Positions 36,625 through 45,515 of a stretch of DNA of 64,000 nucleotides are shown in pieces. How positions within the stretch are numbered: the stretch's first letter is position 1; every line of letters starts with the position of its first letter. Both the position numbers and the translations under genes were made by a program. Origin of the DNA: Salinicola endophyticus (lineage in GTDB: Bacteria; Pseudomonadota; Gammaproteobacteria; Pseudomonadales; Halomonadaceae); NCBI RefSeq assembly GCF_003206575.1, contig NZ_PZJO01000002.1, positions 407,933 to 471,932 of the forward strand, given 5' to 3'. Under the pieces are notes generated by a model that was not told the origin of the DNA, did no database searches, and saw nothing but the letters and a program-made list of their open reading frames with translations.

Positions 36625-37848
36625 CTACAGGGGGCCACTTCTGACTCTGGACGGCGATGGCTGGGGTGCTGCCGTTGGGCGGGAGAGCTGCTGGAAGCGC
36701 TGGGCCAGGTAGGAGGCGTCCGCACTGCCGATGAAGTCGGCCTGGCGTAGGGCCAGGGAAAGATATGTGAAGAGGCTCCAGCCCAGGCGTAGCTGCCGTG
36801 AGCCGCCGATCCAGGCTTCGGCCTGACGCGGCGGTACCCCGAGCAGCAGCCTGGCCAGATCGGCACCGAGAGGCAGCAGGCCGGCGTTGTCCCAGTCGAT
36901 CAACAGCGGCCGCCCACTGCCCGCTTCGACGATGACATTCTCCCGGTGCAGATCACCATGGGAGAAGACTCGCGGCAGCCCGCCGGCGCTCCACAGCATG
37001 GCCAGGATCAGCCGCAGATCGCCACCACGCCGCCCCACCAGCAATTGGCGCCAGCTGCGCGCGATCAGGCGGTCGGCGTGGGTGCGTTCCCGCAGCTGCG
37101 ACACCAGCGCCGGGGTCGGCTTCAGATCGTTGAGGCGCTTGGCCCACTCGATGGTCGTGCGCATGGCTCGCGTATCGGTCAGCACGTGCTTGTCCAGGGT
37201 GATGCCGGCGACATAGTCGGCACACAGCATGATGCCCCCCGCGGCATCGACCCGCAGCGAGATCGCCGGGCAGGCGATCCGGTGAGGTGCCAGCAGCTCC
37301 CGGTAGAGACGCGCCTGGCGCCGGGCACGTGCCGCAGGCATGCCCATGGGAACCACCGTGCGCCCGTCAGGCGTCTGCAAGGCCATGGCGGCCAGCTTAC
37401 CGGTCTGACCGAACAGCGGGCGGAAGGCTTCGATCTTGAACCGGGTGCGCAGCGGCTCGAGCAGCTGGCGATAGGCATCCAGCCCACCGTAGGGCGTCAG
37501 CGGCATGAAGCCCGAGTCGTTGGCGCGGCCGCGCAGCGGCTCATCGCCGATCACCGCCACGCCGTTCTGCAGCATGTGGCCGCCGAGACCGAAGCGCACG
37601 CGCACCAGATCGCCCGGCTTCAGCGTGAGCGGCGCGCGAAAGCCCACGTGGGGGTCACGCGCGGCCCCAGCGCGTACCACGTCGGGCCTGGGGTCCTGGC
37701 AGAAGGCGCTGAAGCGGTCGATATCGTTGACCGAGATCACCACCACGCGGGATGCCCAGCGCCCTCTTCCCGGCAGCGGCTGGGTTCCCCTGCCGACACA
37801 CCAGCCGGCTACGCCACCGGCATCGATATGGTCCACGAAACCGAACAT
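36625..37848 (-). CDS. APH/choline-kinase fold phosphotransferase with an N-terminal add-on domain
   Basis: 407 residues. Residues ~1-110 form a small beta-rich domain (HIDAGGVAGWCVG, GDLVRVRFGLGGHML) like modules found next to glycosyltransferases. Residues ~130-390 are an aminoglycoside-phosphotransferase fold: Brenner motif SHGDLHRENVIV (~294-305) and LLIDWDNAGL (~313-322, Mg-binding Asp). Probably phosphorylates a sugar, lipid or small molecule; no antibiotic resistance role is suggested. A GGGGGC site precedes the ATG. No operon partner is evident. Confidence 0.65.
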   Translation of the reverse strand: MFGFVDHIDAGGVAGWCVGRGTQPLPGRGRWASRVVVISVNDIDRFSAFCQDPRPDVVRAGAARDPHVGFRAPLTLKPGDLVRVRFGLGGHMLQNGVAVIGDEPLRGRANDSGFMPLTPYGGLDAYRQLLEPLRTRFKIEAFRPLFGQTGKLAAMALQTPDGRTVVPMGMPAARARRQARLYRELLAPHRIACPAISLRVDAAGGIMLCADYVAGITLDKHVLTDTRAMRTTIEWAKRLNDLKPTPALVSQLRERTHADRLIARSWRQLLVGRRGGDLRLILAMLWSAGGLPRVFSHGDLHRENVIVEAGSGRPLLIDWDNAGLLPLGADLARLLLGVPPRQAEAWIGGSRQLRLGWSLFTYLSLALRQADFIGSADASYLAQRFQQLSRPTAAPQPSPSRVRSGPL

Positions 37849-38124
37849 GTTGCCCCCGCCGATCCGCTGTCATTTCGGGGCAATCTAGCGCGCAGTGCAG
37901 CCGCGATCAGGAACCATTTTCGAGATCCATTACCGCGGGGGAGGCCCTCCGTCATGTCGGGTATTAAGAAGTTGAAGCGTTCGTCTTCGCAAATGCATGC
38001 GTCTTCACAAAACAGGTGGCCCGGGCAGTAGGTCACGAATGGCAGGTCTACGGATGACAGGTCACTAATAGCAGGTCTACGGGCGCGGGGATCACGGCGG
38101 TCATCGAGACGGGAGGTAGACGAG
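37849..38124. other. Intergenic region, nothing recognised
   Basis: Between the kinase-like gene start and the aceA terminator; includes a short repeated phrase (ggcaggtctacgg / agcaggtctacgg near 38040 and 38072). No gene supported. Confidence 0.4.
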
Positions 38125-38152
38125 AAAAAACCAGCCCCGGGATCGCCGGGGC
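38125..38152 (-). terminator. Terminator of aceA
   Basis: Stem GCCCCGG (38134-38140) / CCGGGGC (38146-38152). On the minus strand the stem is followed by TGGTTTTTT. Lies ~45 bases after the aceA stop. Confidence 0.85.
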
Positions 38153-38197
38153 CAGGGTAAAACGCGGATCACGCGGTGTCGCGGCGGGCAGCCAGTC

Positions 38198-39796
38198 TCA
38201 GCCGAACTGGTTCATGGTGTTGAGCGTACCGCCAGCCTTGAGCGCAGAGGCGCCGGAGAAATACTCCTTGTGATCGTCGCCGATATTGGAGCCGGCCATG
38301 TCCTGATGCTTGACCGACGCCATGCCACGGCGAATCTCCTGGCGCTGCACCCCGGCCACGTAGGCGAGCATGCCCGCCTCGCCGAAATAACCCTGGGCCA
38401 GTTCATCGGTAGAGAGCGCTGCCGTGTGGTAGGTCGGCAGTGTGATCAGGTGATGGAACACACCGGCCTGCCGGGAGGCATCGCGCTGGAAGTTCTGCAC
38501 CCAGCGGTCCGCTTCCGCCGCCAGCTCGGAGTCGTCGTACTCGGCGCTCATCAGCTGGGCACGGTCGTAGGCGGAGAGATCCTGCCCCTCGCTCTCCCAG
38601 CGGTCGAAGACCTGCTGCCGAAAGTTGAGCGTCCAGTTGAACGACGGCGAGTTGTTGTAGACCAGCTTGGCATCCGGCACCACCGCGCGGATTCGGTCGA
38701 CCATGCCGGCGATCTGGCCGATATGCGGCTTCTCGGTCTCGATCCACAGAAGGTCTGCTCCGTTCTGCAGCGCGTTGATGCAGTCCAGCACGACCCGGTC
38801 TTCGCCGGTGTCAGAGCGGAAGCGGTAGAGGCCGTTGGCCAGCCGCAGCGGTTTGCGCAGGTCACCGTCGAGCTTGATCACGCTATCACCCTCGTCGAGA
38901 TCGTCGGCGCTGCAGATCGGCACGGTGTAGAGGAAGCTGTTGTACTGATGGGCCAGATCGCCCGGCTCCTTGCTCACCGGCAGTTTCTGGGTCAGACCGG
39001 CGCCCAGTGAGTCGGTACGCGCGACGATCACCCCATCATCGACCCCCAGCTCCAGGAAGGCGTGGCGCACGGCGTTGATCTTGGCGACGAAGTCCTCGTG
39101 CGGCACGGTGACCTTACCGTCCTGATGGCCGCACTGCTTGGCGTCGGAGACCTGATTCTCGAGCTGGATGCAGCAGGCACCGGCTTCGATCATCTTCTTG
39201 GCCAGCAGGTAGGTGGCCTCCTCGTTGCCAAAGCCGGCATCGATATCGGCAATGATCGGCACGACATGGGTTTCGAAGTTGTCGATTTTCTCGAGGACAC
39301 CCCGCGCTGCAACTTCGTTGCCCTGCTTGCGCGCCTGATCCAGTTCACGGAAAAGGTGCGTCAGTTCCCGCGCATCGGCCTGACGCAGGAAGGTGTAAAG
39401 CTCCTCGATCAGCGCCGGCACAGAGGTCTTTTCATGCATAGACTGATCCGGCAAGGGGCCGAATTCCGAGCGCAGGGCGGCGATCATCCACCCGGAGAGG
39501 TAGAGGTAGCGCCCGCGGGTGGTGCCGTGGTGCTTCTTGATCGAGATCATCTTCTGCTGACCGATGAAACCGTGCCAGCAGCCCAGGGACTGGGTGTAGC
39601 GGGACGGGTCGCGGTCGTACTCCTGCATGTCCCGGCGCATGATCGAGGCGGTGTAGCGGGCGATATCCAGCCCGGTACGGAAGCGGTTCTGCGCCCGCAT
39701 ACGCGCCACCGATTCGGGGTTGATATTGTCCCAGCGTCCTTCCTGCTCTCGGCACAATCGATTCAATGCATCGAGGTCACTCTGGTAGATAGACAT
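38198..39796 (-). CDS. aceA: Isocitrate lyase
   Basis: 532 residues, the long form typical of Pseudomonas and Halomonas. The active-site loop is KQCGHQDGKVTVPH (~213-226), where the catalytic cysteine sits in QCGH; DIDAGFGNEEATYLL and WIETEKPHIGQIAGMV are also conserved. First enzyme of the glyoxylate bypass, splitting isocitrate into glyoxylate and succinate. AAGGAG ribosome site eight bases upstream of the ATG. Monocistronic with its own terminator. Three palindromes upstream may control it. Confidence 0.95.
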   Translation of the reverse strand: MSIYQSDLDALNRLCREQEGRWDNINPESVARMRAQNRFRTGLDIARYTASIMRRDMQEYDRDPSRYTQSLGCWHGFIGQQKMISIKKHHGTTRGRYLYLSGWMIAALRSEFGPLPDQSMHEKTSVPALIEELYTFLRQADARELTHLFRELDQARKQGNEVAARGVLEKIDNFETHVVPIIADIDAGFGNEEATYLLAKKMIEAGACCIQLENQVSDAKQCGHQDGKVTVPHEDFVAKINAVRHAFLELGVDDGVIVARTDSLGAGLTQKLPVSKEPGDLAHQYNSFLYTVPICSADDLDEGDSVIKLDGDLRKPLRLANGLYRFRSDTGEDRVVLDCINALQNGADLLWIETEKPHIGQIAGMVDRIRAVVPDAKLVYNNSPSFNWTLNFRQQVFDRWESEGQDLSAYDRAQLMSAEYDDSELAAEADRWVQNFQRDASRQAGVFHHLITLPTYHTAALSTDELAQGYFGEAGMLAYVAGVQRQEIRRGMASVKHQDMAGSNIGDDHKEYFSGASALKAGGTLNTMNQFG

Positions 39797-39853
39797 GCTG
39801 TACTCCTTGAGGCGTCGGCTTCGTGACTATCGCTGCCGAAATTTTGACGACGA

Positions 39854-39867
39854 AAAACGCGCGTTTT
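39854..39867. promoter_or_regulatory. Palindrome 1 upstream of aceA
   Basis: Perfect 14-base palindrome AAAACGCGCGTTTT, 57 bases before the start codon. Candidate repressor operator with a central CG. Confidence 0.45.
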
Positions 39868-39975
39868 AATTCGATCAATGCCGCATCAATCGTCGTTCGG
39901 CAAGGTCACTATGGAAGCCAGAGGGACAGCATAACAATCAGTACTTCGGTGGCGTGGGGGTAAGGCTTTTACCGA

Positions 39976-39989
39976 AAAACGCCCGTTTA
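39976..39989. promoter_or_regulatory. Palindrome 2 upstream of aceA
   Basis: AAAACGCCCGTTTA, related to palindrome 1. It lies inside a larger hairpin (39972-40000) with A- and T-rich flanks that could also act as a terminator. Confidence 0.4.
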
Positions 39990-40094
39990 GGCGGTTTTTG
40001 TAGTCATGTATGACGTATGACCCTGGGCCAACCACGAGCGTGAAAATCCGTTCCGGAAACGCCGCAAGTTGGGTGTGACACCACTCGGCGCATG

Positions 40095-40108
40095 AAAACA
40101 AGCGTTTT
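40095..40108. promoter_or_regulatory. Palindrome 3 upstream of aceA
   Basis: AAAACAAGCGTTTT, same AAAAC-n4-GTTTT pattern as the other two, in the far upstream region. Confidence 0.35.
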
Positions 40109-40370
40109 ATCATGACCTTGTGCGCGTGTAGCCCGGATATCCGCGCAGCGGCGAGCGATCCCGACCGGCCATGAAGGCGACAACACCTCTACGACCTTGG
40201 TCGAGAGGGAGCTAGCCGATTTTCAAGCGTCGTGACGGAATTTTCCTACGCTGTGGCGCGATATCGCCCTGCCGGCCACGCCTTGGGGCCAACATCGGCA
40301 CGATATGGGTGACGACATGGGTTAACTGCGGGCGCGAGCATCGTGTGAGAAGAGTCTCTAGCGGCGGGAG

Positions 40371-40402
40371 AGCGCCCCTCGGCCTGCCTGTCGAGGGGCG
40401 CT
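40371..40402 (-). terminator. Hairpin after bioA
   Basis: 11-bp stem AGCGCCCCTCG / CGAGGGGCGCT with a 10-base loop, just after the bioA stop. No T run on the minus strand, so termination is only probable. Confidence 0.5.
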
Positions 40403-40410
40403 GGCAGGGG

Positions 40411-41763
40411 TCAGGTATCAGAAGTGGCGATCTCGAGCCCTTCCCGGGTGACTTCGGCCACCAGTTCCAGCTCCTCGTCGCTGATCACATAGGGGGGCAT
40501 CCAGTAGATGACATTGCCCAGCGGGCGCAGCATCACGCCGCGCGAGATGGCGTGGCGGAAGACCCGCAGACCGCGCCGCTCGCGGAAGTCGTAGGGGGTG
40601 AGGCTGGACTTCTCCTTGACCATCTCGATCGCCAGTACCATGCCGGTCTGGCGCACATCGCCGACATGCGGGTGGTCACGCAGCGGCTCCGCCAGGCGAC
40701 CCATCAGCGCTGCCTTGCCACGGTTGGCGGCAATCACGTCGTCCTGCTCGAAGATATCGAGGGTGGCCAGGGCGGCGGCACAGGCAAGCGGGTTGCCGGT
40801 GTAGCTGTGGGAGTGCAGAAACGCCTTGAGCGTGTCGTAGTCGTCGTAGAAGGCGGCATAGATCTCGTCGGTGGTCATGACGACCGAGAGCGGCAGGTAA
40901 CCGCCGGTCAGCGCCTTGGAGAGACACAGGAAGTCCGGCCGCACGCCGGCCTGCTCGCAGGCGAAGAGCGTACCGGTACGCCCGAAGCCGACCGCGATCT
41001 CGTCGAAGATCAGATGCACACCATGGCGGTCGCAGGCCTCGCGCAGCCAGGTGAGATACTCCGGCGGGTACATGCGCATGCCACCGGCGCACTGGATCAG
41101 CGGCTCGACGATCACCGCCGCCAGCTCGTCGGCGTGGCGCGCTAGTGCCTGTTCCATCTCGGCGAAACGCGCCCTGGCCTGCTCGACCCACTGCTCCCTC
41201 GGCAGCCCGAAGCCATCCGGTGCGGCCACCTTGATCACATCCAGCAGCAGCGAGCGGTAGGTATCGGTGTAGAGCCCGACATCCCCCACCGCCAGCGCGC
41301 CCAGGGTCTCGCCGTGGTAGCCGTTGGTGATGGTGAGAAAGCGCCGCTTCTGCGGCTGCCCGACGTTGCGCCAGTAGTGGTAGCTCATCTTGAGCGCCAC
41401 CTCGATCGCCGAGGAGCCGTTGTCGGCGTAGAAGCAGTGCCCCAGCCCTTCGGGGGCGAGCCGACCCAGGCGCTCGGAGAGTTCGATCACCGGCTGATGG
41501 GTGAAGCCGGAGAGAATCACGTGCTCGAGCTCGTCGAGCTGTGACTTGATGCGCGCGTTGATGCGCGGGTTGGCGTGGCCGAAGACGTTGACCCACCAGG
41601 AGCTGACGATATCGAGATAGCGCTGCCCCTCGAAATCCTCCAGCCATACGCCCCTGCCGCGCCGGATCGGCACCACGGGCAGCGTCTCGTGGTCTTTCAT
41701 CTGCGTGCACGGGTGCCAGAGGCTGGCCAGATCCCGCTGCATCCAATCGCTGTTACGGTTCAT
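40411..41763 (-). CDS. bioA: Adenosylmethionine-8-amino-7-oxononanoate aminotransferase
   Basis: 450 residues, class III aminotransferase. WHPCTQMKDHE at the N-terminus, SSWWVNVFGHANP, TNGYHGETLGAL, IFDEIAVGFGRTG and the PLP lysine in CLSKALTGGYLPLS identify BioA. Converts KAPA to DAPA. The start is the ATG at 41763 with AGAGAAG upstream; the longer frame adds 14 residues without support. Last gene of the biotin operon. Confidence 0.95.
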   Translation of the reverse strand: MNRNSDWMQRDLASLWHPCTQMKDHETLPVVPIRRGRGVWLEDFEGQRYLDIVSSWWVNVFGHANPRINARIKSQLDELEHVILSGFTHQPVIELSERLGRLAPEGLGHCFYADNGSSAIEVALKMSYHYWRNVGQPQKRRFLTITNGYHGETLGALAVGDVGLYTDTYRSLLLDVIKVAAPDGFGLPREQWVEQARARFAEMEQALARHADELAAVIVEPLIQCAGGMRMYPPEYLTWLREACDRHGVHLIFDEIAVGFGRTGTLFACEQAGVRPDFLCLSKALTGGYLPLSVVMTTDEIYAAFYDDYDTLKAFLHSHSYTGNPLACAAALATLDIFEQDDVIAANRGKAALMGRLAEPLRDHPHVGDVRQTGMVLAIEMVKEKSSLTPYDFRERRGLRVFRHAISRGVMLRPLGNVIYWMPPYVISDEELELVAEVTREGLEIATSDT

Positions 41764-41814
41764 GTGTCTTCTCTTGCGGAGTGAAGCCTTGCCGCCCCCG
41801 CCCACGCCGTTCGC

Positions 41815-42516
41815 TCAGCTCAGGCTGCCGAGCAGCGCGTCGAGGTCGAGCAGGTCGGCGGTGGTCTCGGCGTCCGGGCTCTCCAGCCAGGGCACCACGC
41901 CCAGACAGGGAGCGCCGCCGTACTCGCCGAGCCAGTGCGCCAGCGCATCGAGGTTCTCCTCCATGCGCGGGGTATCGGGTTCGAGAATGTTGGCGACCCA
42001 GCCGGCCACCTTCACGCCATCGCGCTGGATCGCCTCCAGCGTCAGCCGGGCGTGGTTGATCGCGCCCAGACGCACGCCGACCACCAGCACCACGGGCAGA
42101 TCCAGCGCGATCACCAGGTCGGAGATCGACTCGCGCTCGTTGAGCGGCACCCGCCAGCCGCCGGCCCCTTCGATGATGGTGACATCGGCGCCGCGGTCGA
42201 GCAGCGCTCGCATCGGCTCGGCCAGCATCGAGACGCCCAGTGCGATACCCGCCTCACGGGCGGCGATATGCGGGGCAATCGCCGGCGCCAGGGCGACCGG
42301 GTTGACGCTGTCGTAGTCGAGCGCCGGGCTGCACTCGGCCAGGATGGTGGTGGCGTCGCTGTTCCTGAGCCCTTCGCTGGTCTGGTCGCAGCCGGAGGCG
42401 ACCGGTTTGCCGCCGATGACGCTCAGGCCACGCCGGCGTGCGGCGGCCATCAGGCCGGCGGTAATGAAGGTCTTGCCGACTTCGGTATCGGTACCGGTGA
42501 CGAATAGTGCTTGCAT
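41815..42516 (-). CDS. bioD: Dethiobiotin synthetase
   Basis: 233 residues with an N-terminal P-loop VTGTDTEVGKTF, KPVASG, and EGAGGWRVPL. Closes the ureido ring of dethiobiotin using ATP and CO2. Sits between bioC and bioA with short gaps (16 and 51 bases). Confidence 0.95.
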   Translation of the reverse strand: MQALFVTGTDTEVGKTFITAGLMAAARRRGLSVIGGKPVASGCDQTSEGLRNSDATTILAECSPALDYDSVNPVALAPAIAPHIAAREAGIALGVSMLAEPMRALLDRGADVTIIEGAGGWRVPLNERESISDLVIALDLPVVLVVGVRLGAINHARLTLEAIQRDGVKVAGWVANILEPDTPRMEENLDALAHWLGEYGGAPCLGVVPWLESPDAETTADLLDLDALLGSLS

Positions 42517-42532
42517 GGGGTCTTCCTCCGCT

Positions 42533-43354
42533 TCAACGCTGCATCACGACAGTTGCCACACGATAACTGATCGGGATGCCGGCCGGTCTTCGGTATTCTT
42601 CGAATGCGGCCTCGAGCCGGGCCAGGCGCTCACGCCCGGTCAGTCCGCGGGGTGGTGTGTGAGCGGAGGGAGCGGTCTCGGCGATCACCGTGTTGGCGCC
42701 AATCGCCTTGAGCGCCTGTCGCGCCGCGGCCAGATCGGGATACCAGCAGCGTCGGGTGGTGACGTCATGCAGCCGGCAGCGCCAGCCGGGGCGGGCCAGC
42801 GTCTCGGCCAGCGTCTCCTCCGGCAGGAAGCGGTTGACGTGGGCGCGCCCATCGACCGCCCGCCAGGCCCCCTGCCACTCATGCAGGCTGCCGTGGCACA
42901 GGGTAGTGAAGGCGAGATGACCGCCGGGACGCAGCACCCGCCAGGCCTCGTCGAGCGCCGCCGCCAGCGAGTCGCACCACTGCAGGGCGAGGCTGGAGGC
43001 GATCAGATCGACACTGCCCGCCGCCAGCGGCAGCCGTTCGGCGGCGCCCGCGAGCCAGCGGATCGCCAGCTCAGGGAGGCTGGCCCGCGCGGTGGAGAGC
43101 ATCCCAGGGGCCAGATCCAGCCCCAGGGTGGTAGTGCCAAAGCGCCGCGCCAGGGCAGCGGTGACATAGCCGGTGCCGCACCCGATATCGAGCACCGTCG
43201 TCAGACGGCTCTCCGCGGGCAATTGCGCCAGCAGCGCGTCGGCCACCTCGCGCTGCAGCCCCGCCGCGGCGTCGTAACTACTCGCGGCGCGGGAAAAACC
43301 ACTGGCGATACGCCGCTGGCGCGCCAGTCTGGGGGCATCCACCAGCGCACTCAT
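42533..43354 (-). CDS. bioC: Malonyl-ACP O-methyltransferase
   Basis: 273 residues, class I SAM methyltransferase: VLDIGCGTGYVTAAL (motif I), LGLDLAPGML, DLIASSLALQWC. Methylates malonyl-ACP to start pimelate synthesis. The start chosen overlaps the bioH stop (ATGA) and gives MSALVD...; the open frame continues into bioH but that part is a shadow. RIASGFSRAASSYD matches BioC N-termini. Confidence 0.92.
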   Translation of the reverse strand: MSALVDAPRLARQRRIASGFSRAASSYDAAAGLQREVADALLAQLPAESRLTTVLDIGCGTGYVTAALARRFGTTTLGLDLAPGMLSTARASLPELAIRWLAGAAERLPLAAGSVDLIASSLALQWCDSLAAALDEAWRVLRPGGHLAFTTLCHGSLHEWQGAWRAVDGRAHVNRFLPEETLAETLARPGWRCRLHDVTTRRCWYPDLAAARQALKAIGANTVIAETAPSAHTPPRGLTGRERLARLEAAFEEYRRPAGIPISYRVATVVMQR

Positions 43355-44271
43355 GGCTGGCCCCCGGCATCGGCGCGTTCGGCCCGACTCGAGGTGATGA
43401 AGGTCGCGATCCGCTCGGCAGTCTCGGTGGCACGCGCCAGCGGGAAGGCGTGGCCCGCCGCCGCGATCCGCTCGGCACGGCCAGACGCCGGCAGGCATTC
43501 AGCGACGGCATCGCAGGCGCCACAGGGCACCAGCGCATCATCGGCCGCGAACAGGTGCAGCTGGGGCACGCTCAGTTGCCCCAGTCGCGCGCGCAGATCC
43601 AGCGCCTCGAGCAGCGCAAGCCCTGCCAGTGCCTGATCTGGCGGCGTCTGCGCACCGGCGGCGGCGAGCTCGCGGGCCGAGCGGACACGCCGCGGCCGTT
43701 GGGTCTCACCGCCCTGGACGACCAGTTGGGCAAAGCGCCCGAGGGTCCGGGCCGGCGCCTGCTGATAACCCTGGCGGAAGGCGTCGAAGGTCTCCATCGC
43801 CATCGCGGTTTGCCAGCCCGGCCGCGCCACGAAGCAGGCGTTGGCAGCGAGCGAAATCAGCCCGGGCTTACGCGCACCACGCCTTGCGGCCAGCGCGGTG
43901 GCGAGCATGCCGCCCAGTGACCAGCCGCACAGCCAGGCGCCATCCGGCAGCGCACGCTCGAGCGCGGCAAGCCAGGCATCGACGTCGTGACCAGCCAGCC
44001 GCCCACCCTCGGGGGCCTCAAGCATGGCGTAGTCGAGCAGCGTGATCTCCCAGCCGGGCAGACGCTGACCCAGTGCGCTCGCCAGCGGCTCGAGCGGCGT
44101 TACGCCCAGCGCCCAGCCGGGCAGAATCACCAGCTGCCGGGAATCGTACCGATCGGCTGCCTGCGGGTCAGTCAGACCCGAGTCGTTAAAGTTAGAAGCG
44201 CTGGGGTTCGAATCACTGGGATTCGAATCAGAGAGATGTTGAACAGCACACTGGCGGGCCGCGAGCGTCAT
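43351..44271 (-). CDS. bioH: Pimeloyl-ACP methyl ester carboxylesterase
   Basis: 306 residues, alpha/beta hydrolase. VILPGWALG opens the core, nucleophile in GWSLGG, Asp in AADDALVP, His in AAGHAFPL. Removes the methyl ester from pimeloyl-ACP. The start overlaps the bioF stop (ATGA). The first ~45 residues are a Ser/Asn/Asp-rich extension with a tandem repeat (SDSNPSDSNPS) coded by 15-base repeats at 44201-44230, not seen in E. coli BioH. Confidence 0.85.
   Translation of the reverse strand: MTLAARQCAVQHLSDSNPSDSNPSASNFNDSGLTDPQAADRYDSRQLVILPGWALGVTPLEPLASALGQRLPGWEITLLDYAMLEAPEGGRLAGHDVDAWLAALERALPDGAWLCGWSLGGMLATALAARRGARKPGLISLAANACFVARPGWQTAMAMETFDAFRQGYQQAPARTLGRFAQLVVQGGETQRPRRVRSARELAAAGAQTPPDQALAGLALLEALDLRARLGQLSVPQLHLFAADDALVPCGACDAVAECLPASGRAERIAAAGHAFPLARATETAERIATFITSSRAERADAGGQP
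44201..44230. repeat. 15-base tandem repeat within bioH
   Basis: Two copies, CTGGGGTTCGAATCA and CTGGGATTCGAATCA, 14/15 identical, encoding the Ser-Asn-Pro-Ser-Asp type repeat at the BioH N-terminus. Copy-number change would stay in frame. Confidence 0.6.
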
Positions 44272-45515
44272 GCCGGTGCCCTCTGCGGCATCGCCGCCCC
44301 ACCCTGCCCGATGACCTGACGCCCGGCGTCGTAGAGCGCCTCGCACAGGCGGTCGACATCGGCCAGCTCATGGGCCGCGCTCAGGGTGATGCGCAGGCGC
44401 GCGCTACCCACCGGTACCGTCGGCGGGCGAATCGCGCTGCACCAGATAGCGCGCGCTTCCAGCGCCTGGGCCAACGCCAGCGCCGTGGCCTCGTTGGCCC
44501 CCTCGCCGTGCTGCGTGATCAGCAGCGGCTGGATCGGTGTCATCGACGGCATGGGCGACAGACCGACCTCGGCAAGCCCGGCGCCGTGCTGGCGAAAGCG
44601 CGCGACCAGTGCCTGCAGATGGTCACGGCGCTCCGGCTCGTCGCGCACGATGTCCAGGCTGGTCAAGGTGGCCCAGGCCAGGGCTGGCGAGAGACTGGTG
44701 GTGTAGACATAGGGCCGGGCGAACTGGATCAGCGCCTCGATCAGCGTCTCGCTACCGGCGACGAAGGCGCCATGGGTACCCAGCGCCTTGCCCAGGGTGC
44801 CGACCAGGATCGGCACTCGCCCCGGTGCCAGCCCCTGGGCGTCGCAGGTCCCCGCCCCGCGCTCGCCCAGCACGCCGAGGCCGTGGGCATCGTCGATCAT
44901 CAGCCAGGCGTCGTGACGCTCGCAGTGGGTCGCCAGCGCGCTCAGGTCGGCGCAGTCGCCATCCATACTGAAGACGCCGTCGCTGATCACCAGCCGGCGG
45001 CGCTCACTGTCGAGCACTGCCAGACGCGTCTCGCAGGCCGCAGTATCGCCATGCGCGAAGCGTTCTAGCCGGGCCCCGGCGAGGCGCGTGCCATCGAGCA
45101 GCGAGGCGTGATTCAGGCGGTCATGCAGGGCGATGTCGCCGCGCCCCAGCAGCGCCGAGATCACACCGAGATTGGCCTGATAGCCGCTGGAGAAGAGCAG
45201 CGCCCGCTCGCAGCCGGTCCAGGCCGCCAGCCGCCGCTCCAGCATCTCGTGGGCCTCGCTATGGCCACACACCAAATGCGATGCGCCGCCGCCGACGCCG
45301 AAGCGCCGGCCCCCTTCCGCCAGCGCGTCGGCCAGCCGCGGGTCGCCGGCCAGCCCCAGGTAGTCGTTGCTGCAGACGTTGAGCCAGTCGCGGCCGTCGC
45401 GATGTACCCGCGGCCCCACACCTCGGGTGGTGTGACGCTGGCGATAGCGCACGCGGGCGCGCTGCTCGGCCAGACGCGGCACCAGCGCCGCTTCGAGTGA
45501 CTCGGCGCCGCGCAT
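44268..45515 (-). CDS. bioF: 8-amino-7-oxononanoate synthase
   Basis: 415 residues of the alpha-oxoamine synthase family: SNDYLGLAGDPRL, GGGASHLVCGHSEAHEMLE, LMIDDAHGLGVLGERGAG, PLP lysine in GTLGKALGTHGAF. Condenses pimeloyl-ACP with alanine. The start shares a base with the bioB stop (TGATG). The protein is a distant relative of the oxoamine synthase at 3763-5085 but has a different context. Confidence 0.95.
   Translation of the reverse strand: MRGAESLEAALVPRLAEQRARVRYRQRHTTRGVGPRVHRDGRDWLNVCSNDYLGLAGDPRLADALAEGGRRFGVGGGASHLVCGHSEAHEMLERRLAAWTGCERALLFSSGYQANLGVISALLGRGDIALHDRLNHASLLDGTRLAGARLERFAHGDTAACETRLAVLDSERRRLVISDGVFSMDGDCADLSALATHCERHDAWLMIDDAHGLGVLGERGAGTCDAQGLAPGRVPILVGTLGKALGTHGAFVAGSETLIEALIQFARPYVYTTSLSPALAWATLTSLDIVRDEPERRDHLQALVARFRQHGAGLAEVGLSPMPSMTPIQPLLITQHGEGANEATALALAQALEARAIWCSAIRPPTVPVGSARLRITLSAAHELADVDRLCEALYDAGRQVIGQGGAAMPQRAPA

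Larger units (their letters stand above)
39797..40370. other. Long upstream region of aceA with three related palindromes
   Basis: About 600 bases without a supported gene; a 75-codon frame at 39886-40113 has no family features. It contains the palindromes listed next, spaced ~120 bases apart. Confidence 0.5.

Noticed and set aside
39886..40113. 75-codon minus-strand frame upstream of aceA
   Set aside because: No family features, no ribosome site and it covers regulatory palindromes.
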